Source: Terrimonas ferruginea DSM 30193 (GTDB lineage: Bacteria; Bacteroidota; Bacteroidia; Chitinophagales; Chitinophagaceae). From it: 64,000 nucleotides of DNA. The first letter of the stretch is position 1. Every line of letters begins with the position of its first letter. The position numbers were made by a program, and so were the translations under genes. The notes under the pieces are model-generated. The model worked only from the letters and a program-made list of their open reading frames with translations. It had not been told where the DNA came from and did no database searches. Location of the stretch: positions 6,203 through 70,202 of the forward strand of contig NZ_KE384403.1 of NCBI RefSeq assembly GCF_000425585.1, given 5' to 3'. Shown piece after piece: positions 8,214 to 15,716 of the stretch.

Positions 8214-9104
8214 ATGGTCCTCGATCTTGCCACGCTTTCCACTGTTGAACGACAATATTACCTGCAGCATGTCATTGCACCGCGCCCGATCTGTTTTGCC
8301 TCGACCATCAATGCAAAAGGTGACGTGAACCTCAGCCCTTTTAGTTTTTTCAATCTTTTTTCTTCCCAACCACCGGTGGTCATCTTTTCGCCTTCGCGGC
8401 GCGTGCGCGACAATACCACCAAACACACGCTGGAAAACCTCCAAGAAGTGCCGGAGGTTGTTATTAATATGGTAACGGAAGACATGGTACAGCAGACATC
8501 GCTGGCCAGTTGTGAATATCCGGCGGGCGTCAACGAATTTATCAAAGCGGGATTTACGCAGGAGGCGGGAACTGTAGTGAAGCCGCCGATGGTGAAGGAA
8601 AGCCCGGTAAAACTGGAATGCAGGGTACTCGAAATAAAACCGCTCGGCACTGAAGGTGGTGCGGGCAATCTCGTTATCTGCGAAGTACTGCAGTTGCATA
8701 TTGCCGACGGCCTGCTCGATGAAAACAAAAAGATCGATCAGCGTAAACTGCCGCTGGTGGCACGCCTCGGCGGAGACTGGTACTGCCGGGTAAACGAAAG
8801 CAATTTGTTCATGGTAGAAAAGCCCAACACCAAACTCGGCATCGGCATCGATCAATTACCCTCCGGCATCCGCAACAGTAAAATACTTACGGGAAATGAA
8901 TTAGGTCAATTGGCCAATGTGCACGAGCCGCCGGTGGTTGATGCTGCTTATCACGATACGCATCTTCAGCAGATCATTCAATATTACAGCCTGAATCCCG
9001 AGGACCTGGAAAAGGAATTGCATCTGCACGCCCGCACATTATTGCTGCAGGGAAAAGTGGCCGATGCATGGCAGGTATTGTTGGCAGCGGAGTTACCAAT
9101 TTGA
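8214..9104 (+). CDS. Flavin reductase-like FMN-binding protein
   Basis: A 296-aa protein of the flavin reductase-like/flavoredoxin family. The N-terminal half shows the FMN-binding split-barrel pattern IAPRPICFASTINAKGDVNLSPFSFFN, VVIFSPS and a PVKLECRV strand. The C-terminal ~90 residues are an added helical tail common in Bacteroidota members. No signal peptide, so cytoplasmic; likely FMN-dependent, substrate unknown. The ATG at 8214 is chosen because the longer frame begins inside the promoter. The stop codon is embedded in a TTTGAAAATTTG word repeat. Confidence 0.85.
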   Translation: MVLDLATLSTVERQYYLQHVIAPRPICFASTINAKGDVNLSPFSFFNLFSSQPPVVIFSPSRRVRDNTTKHTLENLQEVPEVVINMVTEDMVQQTSLASCEYPAGVNEFIKAGFTQEAGTVVKPPMVKESPVKLECRVLEIKPLGTEGGAGNLVICEVLQLHIADGLLDENKKIDQRKLPLVARLGGDWYCRVNESNLFMVEKPNTKLGIGIDQLPSGIRNSKILTGNELGQLANVHEPPVVDAAYHDTHLQQIIQYYSLNPEDLEKELHLHARTLLLQGKVADAWQVLLAAELPI

Positions 9105-9210
9105 TGATTTGAAAATTTGAAAATGAGAATGGCAGTTTTATTCACCATTCACTTATTGCCTTATTGACGACTCAAGGTTTACGCAATAGCCTTTTGAATT
9201 TTCACATTTG
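9102..9210. repeat. Intergenic word repeat between convergent genes
   Basis: An AT-rich junction made of recurring words: GATTTGAAAATTTGAAAATG, TTCACCATTCAC, then AATAGCCTTTTGAATTTTCAC. The last phrase recurs after lysS (12148-12170). It overlaps the stop codon of the upstream gene. Confidence 0.55.
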
Positions 9211-9927
9211 TCATTTCCCAAACACTTTCTTCAAAATATCCGAAGCCTGTCCCATCGGATTGGCGCGGATCTTTGATTCTTCCTGCGCCACCTGGTCAAA
9301 CAACGCTGCCACGGCCCTGTCTACTACATAGCCGGTCAGGTCGGGGTTGATCTTTTTAAAGGTGGTAGGCAAATTATTGTATGAGGTAACGATATCCGTG
9401 TAATATTTGGTAGCATTCACTTTTTCGAGTGAAGACTGTACGGAGGGGCGGAATGCTGCGGTCAGTTGCGCCGTAGTTTTTGATTTAAAGAATTGCGTGA
9501 TCGCATCTTTCTGACCGGAAACCAGTTTCAGCGCATCGGTAACCGTGATTTGCTTGATGGCATCGAGGAAAATGGGTTTTGCGTAAGCCACCGCATCTTC
9601 CGCACCGCGGTTGATGGCGAGAATGGCTTTATCAACCTGCGCACCCATGCCCGCCGCGCGAAGTGTTTTTTCTATTTTCTGGGCATCTTCCGGGAGGAAC
9701 ATTTTATAAACATTGCTGCCGAAAAAGCCGTCGGTCTTGTTGAGGTTGAGTACGGCATTGAGCACGCCCTGAGAAAGGGCTTCTTTAACACCCTGGCCAG
9801 CTTCGGCTTCGGTCACCTTGCCGGACGAGCCTTTTTTCAATACCTGCGGAATTTTGATCTGGGCAGAACTGTAAAGAGGAGCCGCAAGGGTAGCCAGGAT
9901 AAACGCGAAAAGGTAAGTTTTCTTCAT
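9211..9927 (-). CDS. DUF4197 family secreted protein
   Basis: A 238-aa protein with a signal peptide (cleavage near YSSAQ). The mature part is almost all helical, with typical DUF4197 phrases: GVKEALSQGVLNAVLNLNKTDGFFG, FLPEDAQKIEKTLRAAGMG and YVVDRAVAALFDQVAQEE. Length fits the family. Function is unknown in the family; periplasmic location is inferred from the signal peptide. It is convergent with the flavin-reductase-like gene, with a word repeat between them. Confidence 0.85.
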   Translation of the reverse strand: MKKTYLFAFILATLAAPLYSSAQIKIPQVLKKGSSGKVTEAEAGQGVKEALSQGVLNAVLNLNKTDGFFGSNVYKMFLPEDAQKIEKTLRAAGMGAQVDKAILAINRGAEDAVAYAKPIFLDAIKQITVTDALKLVSGQKDAITQFFKSKTTAQLTAAFRPSVQSSLEKVNATKYYTDIVTSYNNLPTTFKKINPDLTGYVVDRAVAALFDQVAQEESKIRANPMGQASDILKKVFGK

Positions 9928-10073
9928 ACATTCATTTGTTTTACGATAAGAGAGGGCCGTGCAGCCTATTTGACGATCAAACAGACCAATTCGTGTGCAG
10001 CGGTCCCATTTTTTTGTGTGTCTTTACCTTGCCTTAACATAAACACGTAATTTTTCTACCGAATTTAAACATT

Positions 10074-10523
10074 ATGAGATCAATTCTGCTGTTGCTGACC
10101 TTCCTGGCGACCTATACGGCCCAGGCTGCTCTTACCCCTTCTGCCGACACTATCCGCCCGCGCGAAGCCCGTCCGATGCCCTCTCAGTCACAGATCGAAG
10201 ACCAGGTACACCGGCTCAAAACCAACGCTTTTGTGTTAGGAGTAGCTGGCGCTGCGGCCATTACAACCGGGATCATTCTCATCGACAACTCTAACAACAA
10301 TTGGGACAAGCCCAATATGAATATCATCGGAGGCGTCATTTTGCTCATTGCCGGTGTCGCATTTGCCCTCACCAGCATTCCTCTTTTTGTGGTGGCCGCA
10401 CATAAAAAACGAAAGTATTTGCGCGGCGATATGGCCTTTGGTTCCGAAAAAATCGGCGACATTAATATGCCGCGCATGAGCCAGGCCAGCTATCCGACCA
10501 TCGGGTTCAGGCTGCGCTTCTGA
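10074..10523 (+). CDS. Small membrane protein, unknown function
   Basis: A 149-aa protein I do not recognise as a named family. It has an N-terminal signal peptide (SILLLLTFLATYTAQA), a short polar stretch (about 20-48), then two hydrophobic helices (LGVAGAAAITTGIILI and GGVILLIAGVAFALTSIPLFVVA). A basic loop and an Arg/Phe-ended tail (IGFRLRF) follow; the aromatic end is reminiscent of outer-membrane or secreted Bacteroidota proteins. It ends 64 nt before lysS, which has its own promoter in that gap. Confidence 0.6.
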   Translation: MRSILLLLTFLATYTAQAALTPSADTIRPREARPMPSQSQIEDQVHRLKTNAFVLGVAGAAAITTGIILIDNSNNNWDKPNMNIIGGVILLIAGVAFALTSIPLFVVAAHKKRKYLRGDMAFGSEKIGDINMPRMSQASYPTIGFRLRF

Positions 10524-10529
10524 CACAGC

Positions 10530-10561
10530 TTTGCAGTTCTGCGCCGTAAGGAGTACCTTTG
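10530..10561 (+). promoter_or_regulatory. lysS promoter
   Basis: TTTG (10530-10533), 20-nt spacer, TACCTTTG (10554-10561). This is a near-perfect Bacteroidota promoter, 26 nt upstream of the lysS ATG. Confidence 0.75.
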
Positions 10562-10587
10562 CCCTCTCAAAAAATCAAGACGATCCC

Positions 10588-12138
10588 ATGAGTGTACAGC
10601 ACTTATCAGAGCAGGAACAGGTACGGCGCGAAAAGCTTGCGAAGCTGCAGGCGGGCGGCATCGACCCCTATCCCGCTCCTTTATACCCCGTTTCCAACTA
10701 TTCGGTTGATATCCGTGAAGGCTACACGGAAGAAAATAAAGATGCGTTTGCCAATGTTTGTGTGGCCGGACGCGTCATGAGTATCAATGACAAGGGAAAA
10801 GTATTCTTCGTAAAAATCCAGGACAGCAAAGGCATTCTGCAATTGTATATCCGCCGCGACGATTTGTATCCCGGTGAAGACAAAAGCGAATGGGATGTAT
10901 TGGTAAAACACGGCCTCGACCTCGGTGATATCATCGGCGTTACAGGTTTTGTGTTCACCACACGTACCGGCGAAATATCCGTACATGCGCAAACACTCAC
11001 GCTGCTGGCCAAATCATTGAAGCCGCTGCCCGTAGTAAAGCGCGATGAAGAAGGAAACGTATTCGACGAAGTAACAGACCCCGAGTTCCGTTACCGTCAG
11101 CGTTATGCCGATCTCATCATCAATCCCAACGTAAAGGAAACCTTCCTGAAGCGTACCAAACTGATCAATTCCATCCGCCAGTTCCTCAACGACCGGGGCG
11201 GACTGGAAGTAGATACACCCGTATTGCAGAGCATTCCCGGTGGAGCACTGGCTCGTCCGTTCATTACGCACCACAATGCATTGGATGTGCCGTTCTACCT
11301 GCGTATTGCCAACGAACTTTACCTCAAACGCCTGATCGTAGGTGGGTTTGACTGGGTATATGAATTCAGCCGCAACTTCCGCAACGAAGGCATGGACCGC
11401 ACCCATAACCCCGAGTTTACCATTCTTGAATTTTATGTGGCGTATAAAGATTATTTGTGGATGATGGAAACCACCGAGCAACTGCTGGAAAAAGCTGCGC
11501 TCGATGTATGTGGCAGTACCGATCTGCAGGTAGGCGATCAAACTGTTTCATTTAAAGCGCCGTTCAAACGTATCAGCATCTACGACGCGATCAAAGAACA
11601 TACGGGTTATGATGTAAGTGAAATGGATGAAACCGGTCTGCGTGAAGTATGTGCTGCCTTACATCTTCCCGTTGATAAATCAATGGGCAAGGGTAAGCTG
11701 ATCGATGTGATTTTTGGTGAAAAATGTGAAGACCACTATGTACAGCCGACTTTCATCATCGACTACCCGGTTGAAATGAGTCCGCTGACCAAGAAACACC
11801 GTAGCAAACCCGGACTGGTTGAGCGCTTTGAACTGATCGTAAACGGTAAGGAAATTGCGAACGCCTATACTGAGCTGAACGATCCCGTGGATCAGCGTGA
11901 GCGTTTTGAAGACCAGGTTAAACTGATGGAACGTGGAGATGATGAAGCCATGTTCATCGATTATGATTTCCTGCGTGCATTGGAATATGGTATGCCACCG
12001 ACCTCTGGTATTGGTTTCGGCGTCGACCGTCTTTGTATGTTGCTGACCAATCAGCCCTCCATCCAGGATGTGTTGTTCTTCCCGCAGATGAGGCCGGAGA
12101 AAAGTGACGAGATTCAACAGGGAGAGCGTGAATCGTGA
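10588..12138 (+). CDS. lysS: Lysine--tRNA ligase, class II
   Basis: A 516-aa class II lysyl-tRNA synthetase. The N-terminal OB-fold anticodon-binding domain (about 55-150: VAGRVMSINDKGKVFFVKIQD) is followed by the class II core. Motif 2 is FRNEGMDRTHNPEFTILEFY, and motif 3 is GIGFGVDRLCML. ATG 10588 lies just after a consensus promoter; earlier in-frame codons fall inside that promoter. Oddity: homologues usually end shortly after FFPQMRPE, but this one carries an extra ~11 residues (to QQGERES). The last codons and the stop are written by an intergenic word repeat (GTGAATCGTGAATCG). Confidence 0.97.
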   Translation: MSVQHLSEQEQVRREKLAKLQAGGIDPYPAPLYPVSNYSVDIREGYTEENKDAFANVCVAGRVMSINDKGKVFFVKIQDSKGILQLYIRRDDLYPGEDKSEWDVLVKHGLDLGDIIGVTGFVFTTRTGEISVHAQTLTLLAKSLKPLPVVKRDEEGNVFDEVTDPEFRYRQRYADLIINPNVKETFLKRTKLINSIRQFLNDRGGLEVDTPVLQSIPGGALARPFITHHNALDVPFYLRIANELYLKRLIVGGFDWVYEFSRNFRNEGMDRTHNPEFTILEFYVAYKDYLWMMETTEQLLEKAALDVCGSTDLQVGDQTVSFKAPFKRISIYDAIKEHTGYDVSEMDETGLREVCAALHLPVDKSMGKGKLIDVIFGEKCEDHYVQPTFIIDYPVEMSPLTKKHRSKPGLVERFELIVNGKEIANAYTELNDPVDQRERFEDQVKLMERGDDEAMFIDYDFLRALEYGMPPTSGIGFGVDRLCMLLTNQPSIQDVLFFPQMRPEKSDEIQQGERES

Positions 12139-12187
12139 ATCGTCAATAGGCAGCCTTTTGAATTTTGACTTTTTAACTTTTGACTTA
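12121..12187. repeat. Word repeat overlapping the lysS stop codon
   Basis: GTGAATCGTGAATCGTCAAT, then GGCAGCCTTTTGAATTTTGAC and TTTTTAACTTTTGAC. It shares phrases with the elements at 9102-9210, 15571-15716 and 33165-33336. The lysS stop TGA is part of the first word. Confidence 0.6.
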
Positions 12188-12188
12188 T

Positions 12189-12220
12189 AAAAAAACCCCG
12201 CTAATCGCGGGGCTTTTTTT
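12189..12220. terminator. Bidirectional terminator, lysS / coiled-coil gene
   Basis: Stem CCCCGC (12196-12201) with GCGGGG (12207-12212), flanked by seven A on one side and seven T on the other. It works for both convergent genes. Confidence 0.9.
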
Positions 12221-12503
12221 AAGAGGCCGTTTCTTCCACGGCATCCAGTCTGTTATCTTTTACAAATTTGTCGCGGTGAGCCTGGAATTGCTCCATCAGT
12301 TCAGTTATCGCTTCAATGCCATCGTCTACACTTCCATGTACATCCGGCAATGATTTATCCAATAATCCTACACCCAGGTTAATGTTTTCTGCTTCAATCT
12401 GGGCTACTTTTTTGAGGACAGCGGTCTGACTGTTTTTCACGTCTTCCAGTTCACGTAATATCTTGTCCATCATTTCGAGCTTCTGCATTTTATCCATAAC
12501 CAT
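12219..12503 (-). CDS. Small coiled-coil protein, unknown function
   Basis: A 94-aa acidic protein with no signal peptide or membrane segment. Residues of about 5-45 are strongly coiled-coil (KLEMMDKILRELEDVKNSQTAVLKKVAQIEAEN), followed by a Gly/Asp turn and a second helix (GIEAITELMEQFQAHRDKF). I do not recognise a family. ATG codons at 12503 and 12497 are both possible. It has its own terminator and a word-repeat region upstream, and lies next to lysS without an evident functional tie. Confidence 0.6.
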   Translation of the reverse strand: MVMDKMQKLEMMDKILRELEDVKNSQTAVLKKVAQIEAENINLGVGLLDKSLPDVHGSVDDGIEAITELMEQFQAHRDKFVKDNRLDAVEETAS

Positions 12504-12597
12504 TGATTTTAGGTTAAGGGTACAAACACCGTGCAGAAGGGTAGGATATTGTGTTAAAACTACCTATCCTCGTAGCTATTAGCGATATACCTATTAA

Positions 12598-12702
12598 AAA
12601 ATGTGTAAATGTGAAAGTGTGGAAATGTGTAAATGAGCCGTCAATTACACCACATTTTCACATCTGCCGCAAAGCGGCGGCACATTTTCACATTCGCCGG
12701 AT
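12598..12702. repeat. Word repeat with GC hairpin core
   Basis: A run of ATGTGTAAATGTGAAAGTG-type words (12600-12636) is followed by their reverse complement CACATTTTCACAT, a GC hairpin (GCCGC-AAA-GCGGC) and CACATTTTCACAT again. The whole can fold as a large imperfect hairpin. It sits directly 3' of the SDR gene stop on the minus strand. Close relatives lie at 22566-22617 and 22870-22919. Confidence 0.7.
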
Positions 12703-12705
12703 CGT

Positions 12706-13527
12706 TCAATCCAGAAAAAGGTCCTTATACAGCTTCGCTCCCGGTACAACGGAATACTTATCCAGGTCGGTAATACCTTCTTCTTTTAATACATCTTCAT
12801 CAAGAAATGCATTGCCCGTGCATTCTTCGGCGCTGCGGTTGAAAATGGCATAAGCTGCATCGGAAAGAATATCGGGCTTGCGGCTCATTTTTACCAAAGT
12901 ATCACCACCCAGCAAATTACGAACGGCGGCTGTGTCGATCGTGGTCATGGGCCACAACGCGTTGGAGGCAATACCATATTTTTTGAATTCAGCGGCCCAG
13001 CCCAGCGCCATCAATGTCATGTTGTATTTCGCAAGGGTATACGCTATATGACCGGCCAGCCATTTCGGTTTGATGTTAACGGGTGGAGATAAGGTAAGTA
13101 TATGCGGGTTGTTTCCCTGTTTGAGATAAGGAAGACAGGCCTGGGTTACAAAGAATGTTCCGCGCACATTGATATCATGCATCAGGTCAAAGGCCTTCGG
13201 TTCCGTTTTTTCTGTAGGTGTAAGGGAGATAGCAGACGCGTTATTGATCAGCATGTCTATGCCGCCGAAATGTTCTGCGCCTTTGGTCACGGCTTCCTGG
13301 ATCTGGTCTTCAAAACGGATATCGCATTTTACCGCAAACGCTTCTCCACCGGCAGCTTTGATTTCTTCTGCTGCGGAAAAAATAGTGCCGCCGAGTTTAG
13401 GATTTTCTTCCGTTGACTTTGCGGCGATGATGATGCGCGCTCCATCCGCTGCAAACCGCAGCGCCATTGCCTTACCAATGCCTCTGCTGGCACCGGTGAT
13501 AAAAATAGTCTTCCCTTTCAATGACAT
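12706..13527 (-). CDS. SDR-family oxidoreductase (HSDL2-like)
   Basis: A 273-aa short-chain dehydrogenase/reductase. Shows the NAD(P)-binding TGASRGIGKA, the NNAS motif (LINNASAIS), and catalytic Tyr/Lys in HIAYTLAKYN. The active-site region LTLSPPVN and the AAKSTEENPKLGGTIFSAAEEI segment resemble HSDL2-type SDRs, where the usual Ser can be displaced. Cytoplasmic, substrate unknown. It stands alone, with an ATG at 13527. The SDR class is certain; the subfamily is a judgement from memory. Confidence 0.9.
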   Translation of the reverse strand: MSLKGKTIFITGASRGIGKAMALRFAADGARIIIAAKSTEENPKLGGTIFSAAEEIKAAGGEAFAVKCDIRFEDQIQEAVTKGAEHFGGIDMLINNASAISLTPTEKTEPKAFDLMHDINVRGTFFVTQACLPYLKQGNNPHILTLSPPVNIKPKWLAGHIAYTLAKYNMTLMALGWAAEFKKYGIASNALWPMTTIDTAAVRNLLGGDTLVKMSRKPDILSDAAYAIFNRSAEECTGNAFLDEDVLKEEGITDLDKYSVVPGAKLYKDLFLD

Positions 13528-13904
13528 AGCAATTAAACTTTTAGTTGATAATCGTATTTTATGATAATGCGTTGCCTGGTATTACGCGTATTTCTACTAG
13601 ACTGCCGGTAAATTCAGCAAGTCTTTTTTTGCCTAATAACCCTCTGGCGGCTGTTGGAGTGGAGCCTTAGCTTTGTCCGGTTGATTGATCAGGGAATTGT
13701 GATCCATTATTCCGATGAAAGCCGTTGCATCCAATTATCCTGTAAAAAAGACCGCACAAAACCCGTGTCAGTCAATTTTTTTGCATCCCCGTTTGAATCC
13801 ATATACCCTTGTGAACCTTTGAGGAAACCGTCCAACAGAAGAAATTTCTGGTTTGCCCCTCAAAAACATCCCGGTTCCGTTTATGCGGAACCGGTTTTAT
13901 TTTT
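13528..13904. other. 377-bp intergenic region; possible small RNA near its right end
   Basis: No convincing coding frame. A box TAGCTTTG at 13668-13675 lacks a good -33 partner. A second arrangement, TTTG (13792-13795), 18 nt, AACCTTTG (13814-13821), could start a transcript of about 80 nt. That transcript would hold a short hairpin (CAGAA-GAAAT-TTCTG) and end at the strong terminator 13871-13906. It may equally be the 3' region of the convergent aldo/keto reductase gene. Confidence 0.3.
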
Positions 13905-13906
13905 TC
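13871..13906 (+). terminator. Strong hairpin with T-tract on the plus strand
   Basis: A 9-bp perfect stem CCGGTTCCG (13871-13879) / CGGAACCGG (13886-13894), then TTTTATTTTTTC. The T-tract is much better on the plus strand, although the only clear gene ending here (aldo/keto reductase) is on the minus strand. This suggests a plus-strand transcript. Confidence 0.75.
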
Positions 13907-14894
13907 AATACTCCGGCAGCACCGGTTTGGTTTGCACGATCTGATCGATGCGTTCTTTCACGTCGGAGGTCAGTTTTTCTTTTACACTCAATGCGCCGAG
14001 GTTTTGTAACAACTGTTCTTTGCGTGAAGCACCAAGAATGGCTGTGGTTACGTTTGCATTGCTGATGCACCAGGCAATGCTTAATTCGGCCAATGAAACT
14101 CCCAGTTCTTTTGCCAATACGGCGAGCTGTTTTACTTTCTCAATTGTGCCGTCTTTGATCCAGCGGTCTTTCAGCCAGTCGAATCCTTCCAATGCAAAGC
14201 GGCTGCCTTCTGGTATACCATCGTTGTATTTTCCACTCAGTAATCCGGATGCGAGCGGACTCCAGATGGTCGTTCCCATTCCAACGGTATTGAAGATCAT
14301 CAGGAATTCATTTTCCAGTTTTTGTCTTTCAAAAAGATTGTATTGCGGCTGTTCTACCGTTGGTCCGATCAGGCCATATTGCTGTGCTACGCGATGTGCT
14401 TCCATGATCTCAACGCCGCTCCATTCAGATGTTCCCCAATAGAGCACTTTTCCCTGCTGAATGAGCTGGTGCATGGTCCATACTACTTCTTCTATCGGCA
14501 CTTTTTTATCAGGACGATGACAGAAATAGAGATCGAGATAATCGAGTTGTAAACGCTGCAGTGCTTCGTTGCAGGCCTCGGTCAGGTGCTTACGGCTGAG
14601 ACCTGTCTGGTTGGGTTTGTTTTCGGTACCGCGCCATCCCCAGAATGCTTTGCTGCTGACAACATAAGAACTGCGGTCCCAGTTCTTTTTCTTCAGCACC
14701 CGGCCCATCATTTCTTCGCTTTGTCCCAATGCATATACTTCAGCATTGTCGAAGAAGTTAATGCCGTTATCATAAGCGATGCCCATCAGTTCATCGGCGA
14801 TCTTATCATCGATCTGTTTGTGAAAACTAACCCAGCTACCGAAAGAAAGTACGCTCAATTGCAGGCCTGTACGGCCCATGTATCTGTATTCCAT
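13905..14894 (-). CDS. Aldo/keto reductase, Kv-beta / YghZ-like
   Basis: A 329-aa TIM-barrel oxidoreductase. The catalytic tetrad is visible: Asp and Tyr in NFFDNAEVYALG, Lys in VVSSKAFWG, His in LYFCHRPDK. The NADPH-binding end ILGASRKEQLLQNLGAL is typical of the voltage-gated K+ channel beta-subunit-like group. Cytoplasmic; probably reduces aldehydes such as methylglyoxal, inferred from relatives. ATG at 14894. It is downstream of lptC on the same strand with a 73-nt gap. Confidence 0.92.
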   Translation of the reverse strand: MEYRYMGRTGLQLSVLSFGSWVSFHKQIDDKIADELMGIAYDNGINFFDNAEVYALGQSEEMMGRVLKKKNWDRSSYVVSSKAFWGWRGTENKPNQTGLSRKHLTEACNEALQRLQLDYLDLYFCHRPDKKVPIEEVVWTMHQLIQQGKVLYWGTSEWSGVEIMEAHRVAQQYGLIGPTVEQPQYNLFERQKLENEFLMIFNTVGMGTTIWSPLASGLLSGKYNDGIPEGSRFALEGFDWLKDRWIKDGTIEKVKQLAVLAKELGVSLAELSIAWCISNANVTTAILGASRKEQLLQNLGALSVKEKLTSDVKERIDQIVQTKPVLPEY

Positions 14895-14967
14895 ACTATT
14901 TAAGAAATGTGTCTGCTAAAGTTAGGATTCTTTGCGCGTAGAAGACAAGCTCTTTTGGCCGTACCGT

Positions 14968-15570
14968 TTATTGGGGAAGAACAGATCCCTCCTCGTTGTT
15001 CTTGAGGTCGGCTATGGGATATTTGAATGTAACGGTGGAGAAATCCTGGGTGGCTTCAATGCCTTTCGTGCCCATGATATCGCGGCCGGGCGCTTTGTAC
15101 ACAGCCGTCGTGTCGGAGTAAAATAATTTGCGGTTCTGGTCCCACCACAAGTCGTGACACCAGAGGGAGTCGCCTTTTACGCTGGTCACCAGCACACTGT
15201 CGCGGAGGTAGACCTTTGCAAGATTTTCGTAGTAGATGCCGTATTTGCTGTCTACTTTACTTTCCAGGCGCGCGCTGTCGTCGAAAAAATCTACGTGTAA
15301 TGAGTTGGGAAATTCAACAGAGATGGTATCGCCCTGACCCGACTTGCCATTCTGCCAGCGGAGCATCAGCGGTGCGGTGAGTTTTGCTTTCAACCGGCCG
15401 TCCTGGCTCAGGAAGCTTTGCATATCGTGCGCTTCTTCGGGTATAGCACGTTTTTTCGTCCACACATCCATTTCGCTCTGGCTGTTTTCGCAGGAAATCA
15501 GGCTCCAGCAAGCAGCGATAAAGCTGCCGGCAAGCATGATCCGGCGAAATGAGCTCAGAGGATAATTCAA
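14968..15570 (-). CDS. lptC: LPS export protein LptC
   Basis: A 200-aa envelope protein. The N-terminal hydrophobic segment ends in LISC, so a lipoprotein signal or membrane anchor is likely. The following ~150 residues are repeated beta strands of the LptC/OstA type (LKAKLTAPLMLRWQNG, LESKVDSKYGIYYENLAKVYLRDSVLVTSVKGDSLWCHDLWWDQNRKLFYSD). LptC bridges LptBFG to LptA in LPS transport. It lies downstream of coaX and an outer-membrane protein, an order I recall as recurrent in Bacteroidota. An alternative start at Met12 (15537) would give a more compact signal sequence. Confidence 0.85.
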   Translation of the reverse strand: MNYPLSSFRRIMLAGSFIAACWSLISCENSQSEMDVWTKKRAIPEEAHDMQSFLSQDGRLKAKLTAPLMLRWQNGKSGQGDTISVEFPNSLHVDFFDDSARLESKVDSKYGIYYENLAKVYLRDSVLVTSVKGDSLWCHDLWWDQNRKLFYSDTTAVYKAPGRDIMGTKGIEATQDFSTVTFKYPIADLKNNEEGSVLPQ

Positions 15571-15716
15571 AATTAAAAAGTCAAAAAAGTGAATGGTGAT
15601 CCCGAAGCCTCGGGAGTCAATCGTGAATAAGCAGCCTGGCTGTTTTACTTATAACCTATTACTTAAAACTTATTACCGATAACCCTATACCTTCTTCCTT
15701 ATGCCTTACGCCTTCC
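15571..15716. repeat. Word repeat between outer-membrane protein gene and lptC
   Basis: Contains AAAGTCAAAAAAGTGAATGGTG, a hairpin CCCGA-AGCC-TCGGG, GTCAATCGTGAAT, GGCTGTTTTACTTATAACC, CTTAAAACTTATTACCG and CCTTATGCCTTACGCC. The same phrases in the same order recur at 33165-33336 before the DUF420 gene. It lies within what is otherwise a co-directional gene string. Confidence 0.7.

Noticed and set aside
13821-13835. GAGGAAA-CC-GTCC resembles the conserved RNase P RNA segment GAGGAAAGTCC
   Set aside because: Only about 80 nt remain before the terminator, and none of the other conserved RNase P regions is present.
13654-13944. A 96-codon plus-strand open frame in the SDR / aldo-keto reductase gap
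   Set aside because: It runs through a strong terminator and into the antisense of a clear gene; composition is not protein-like.
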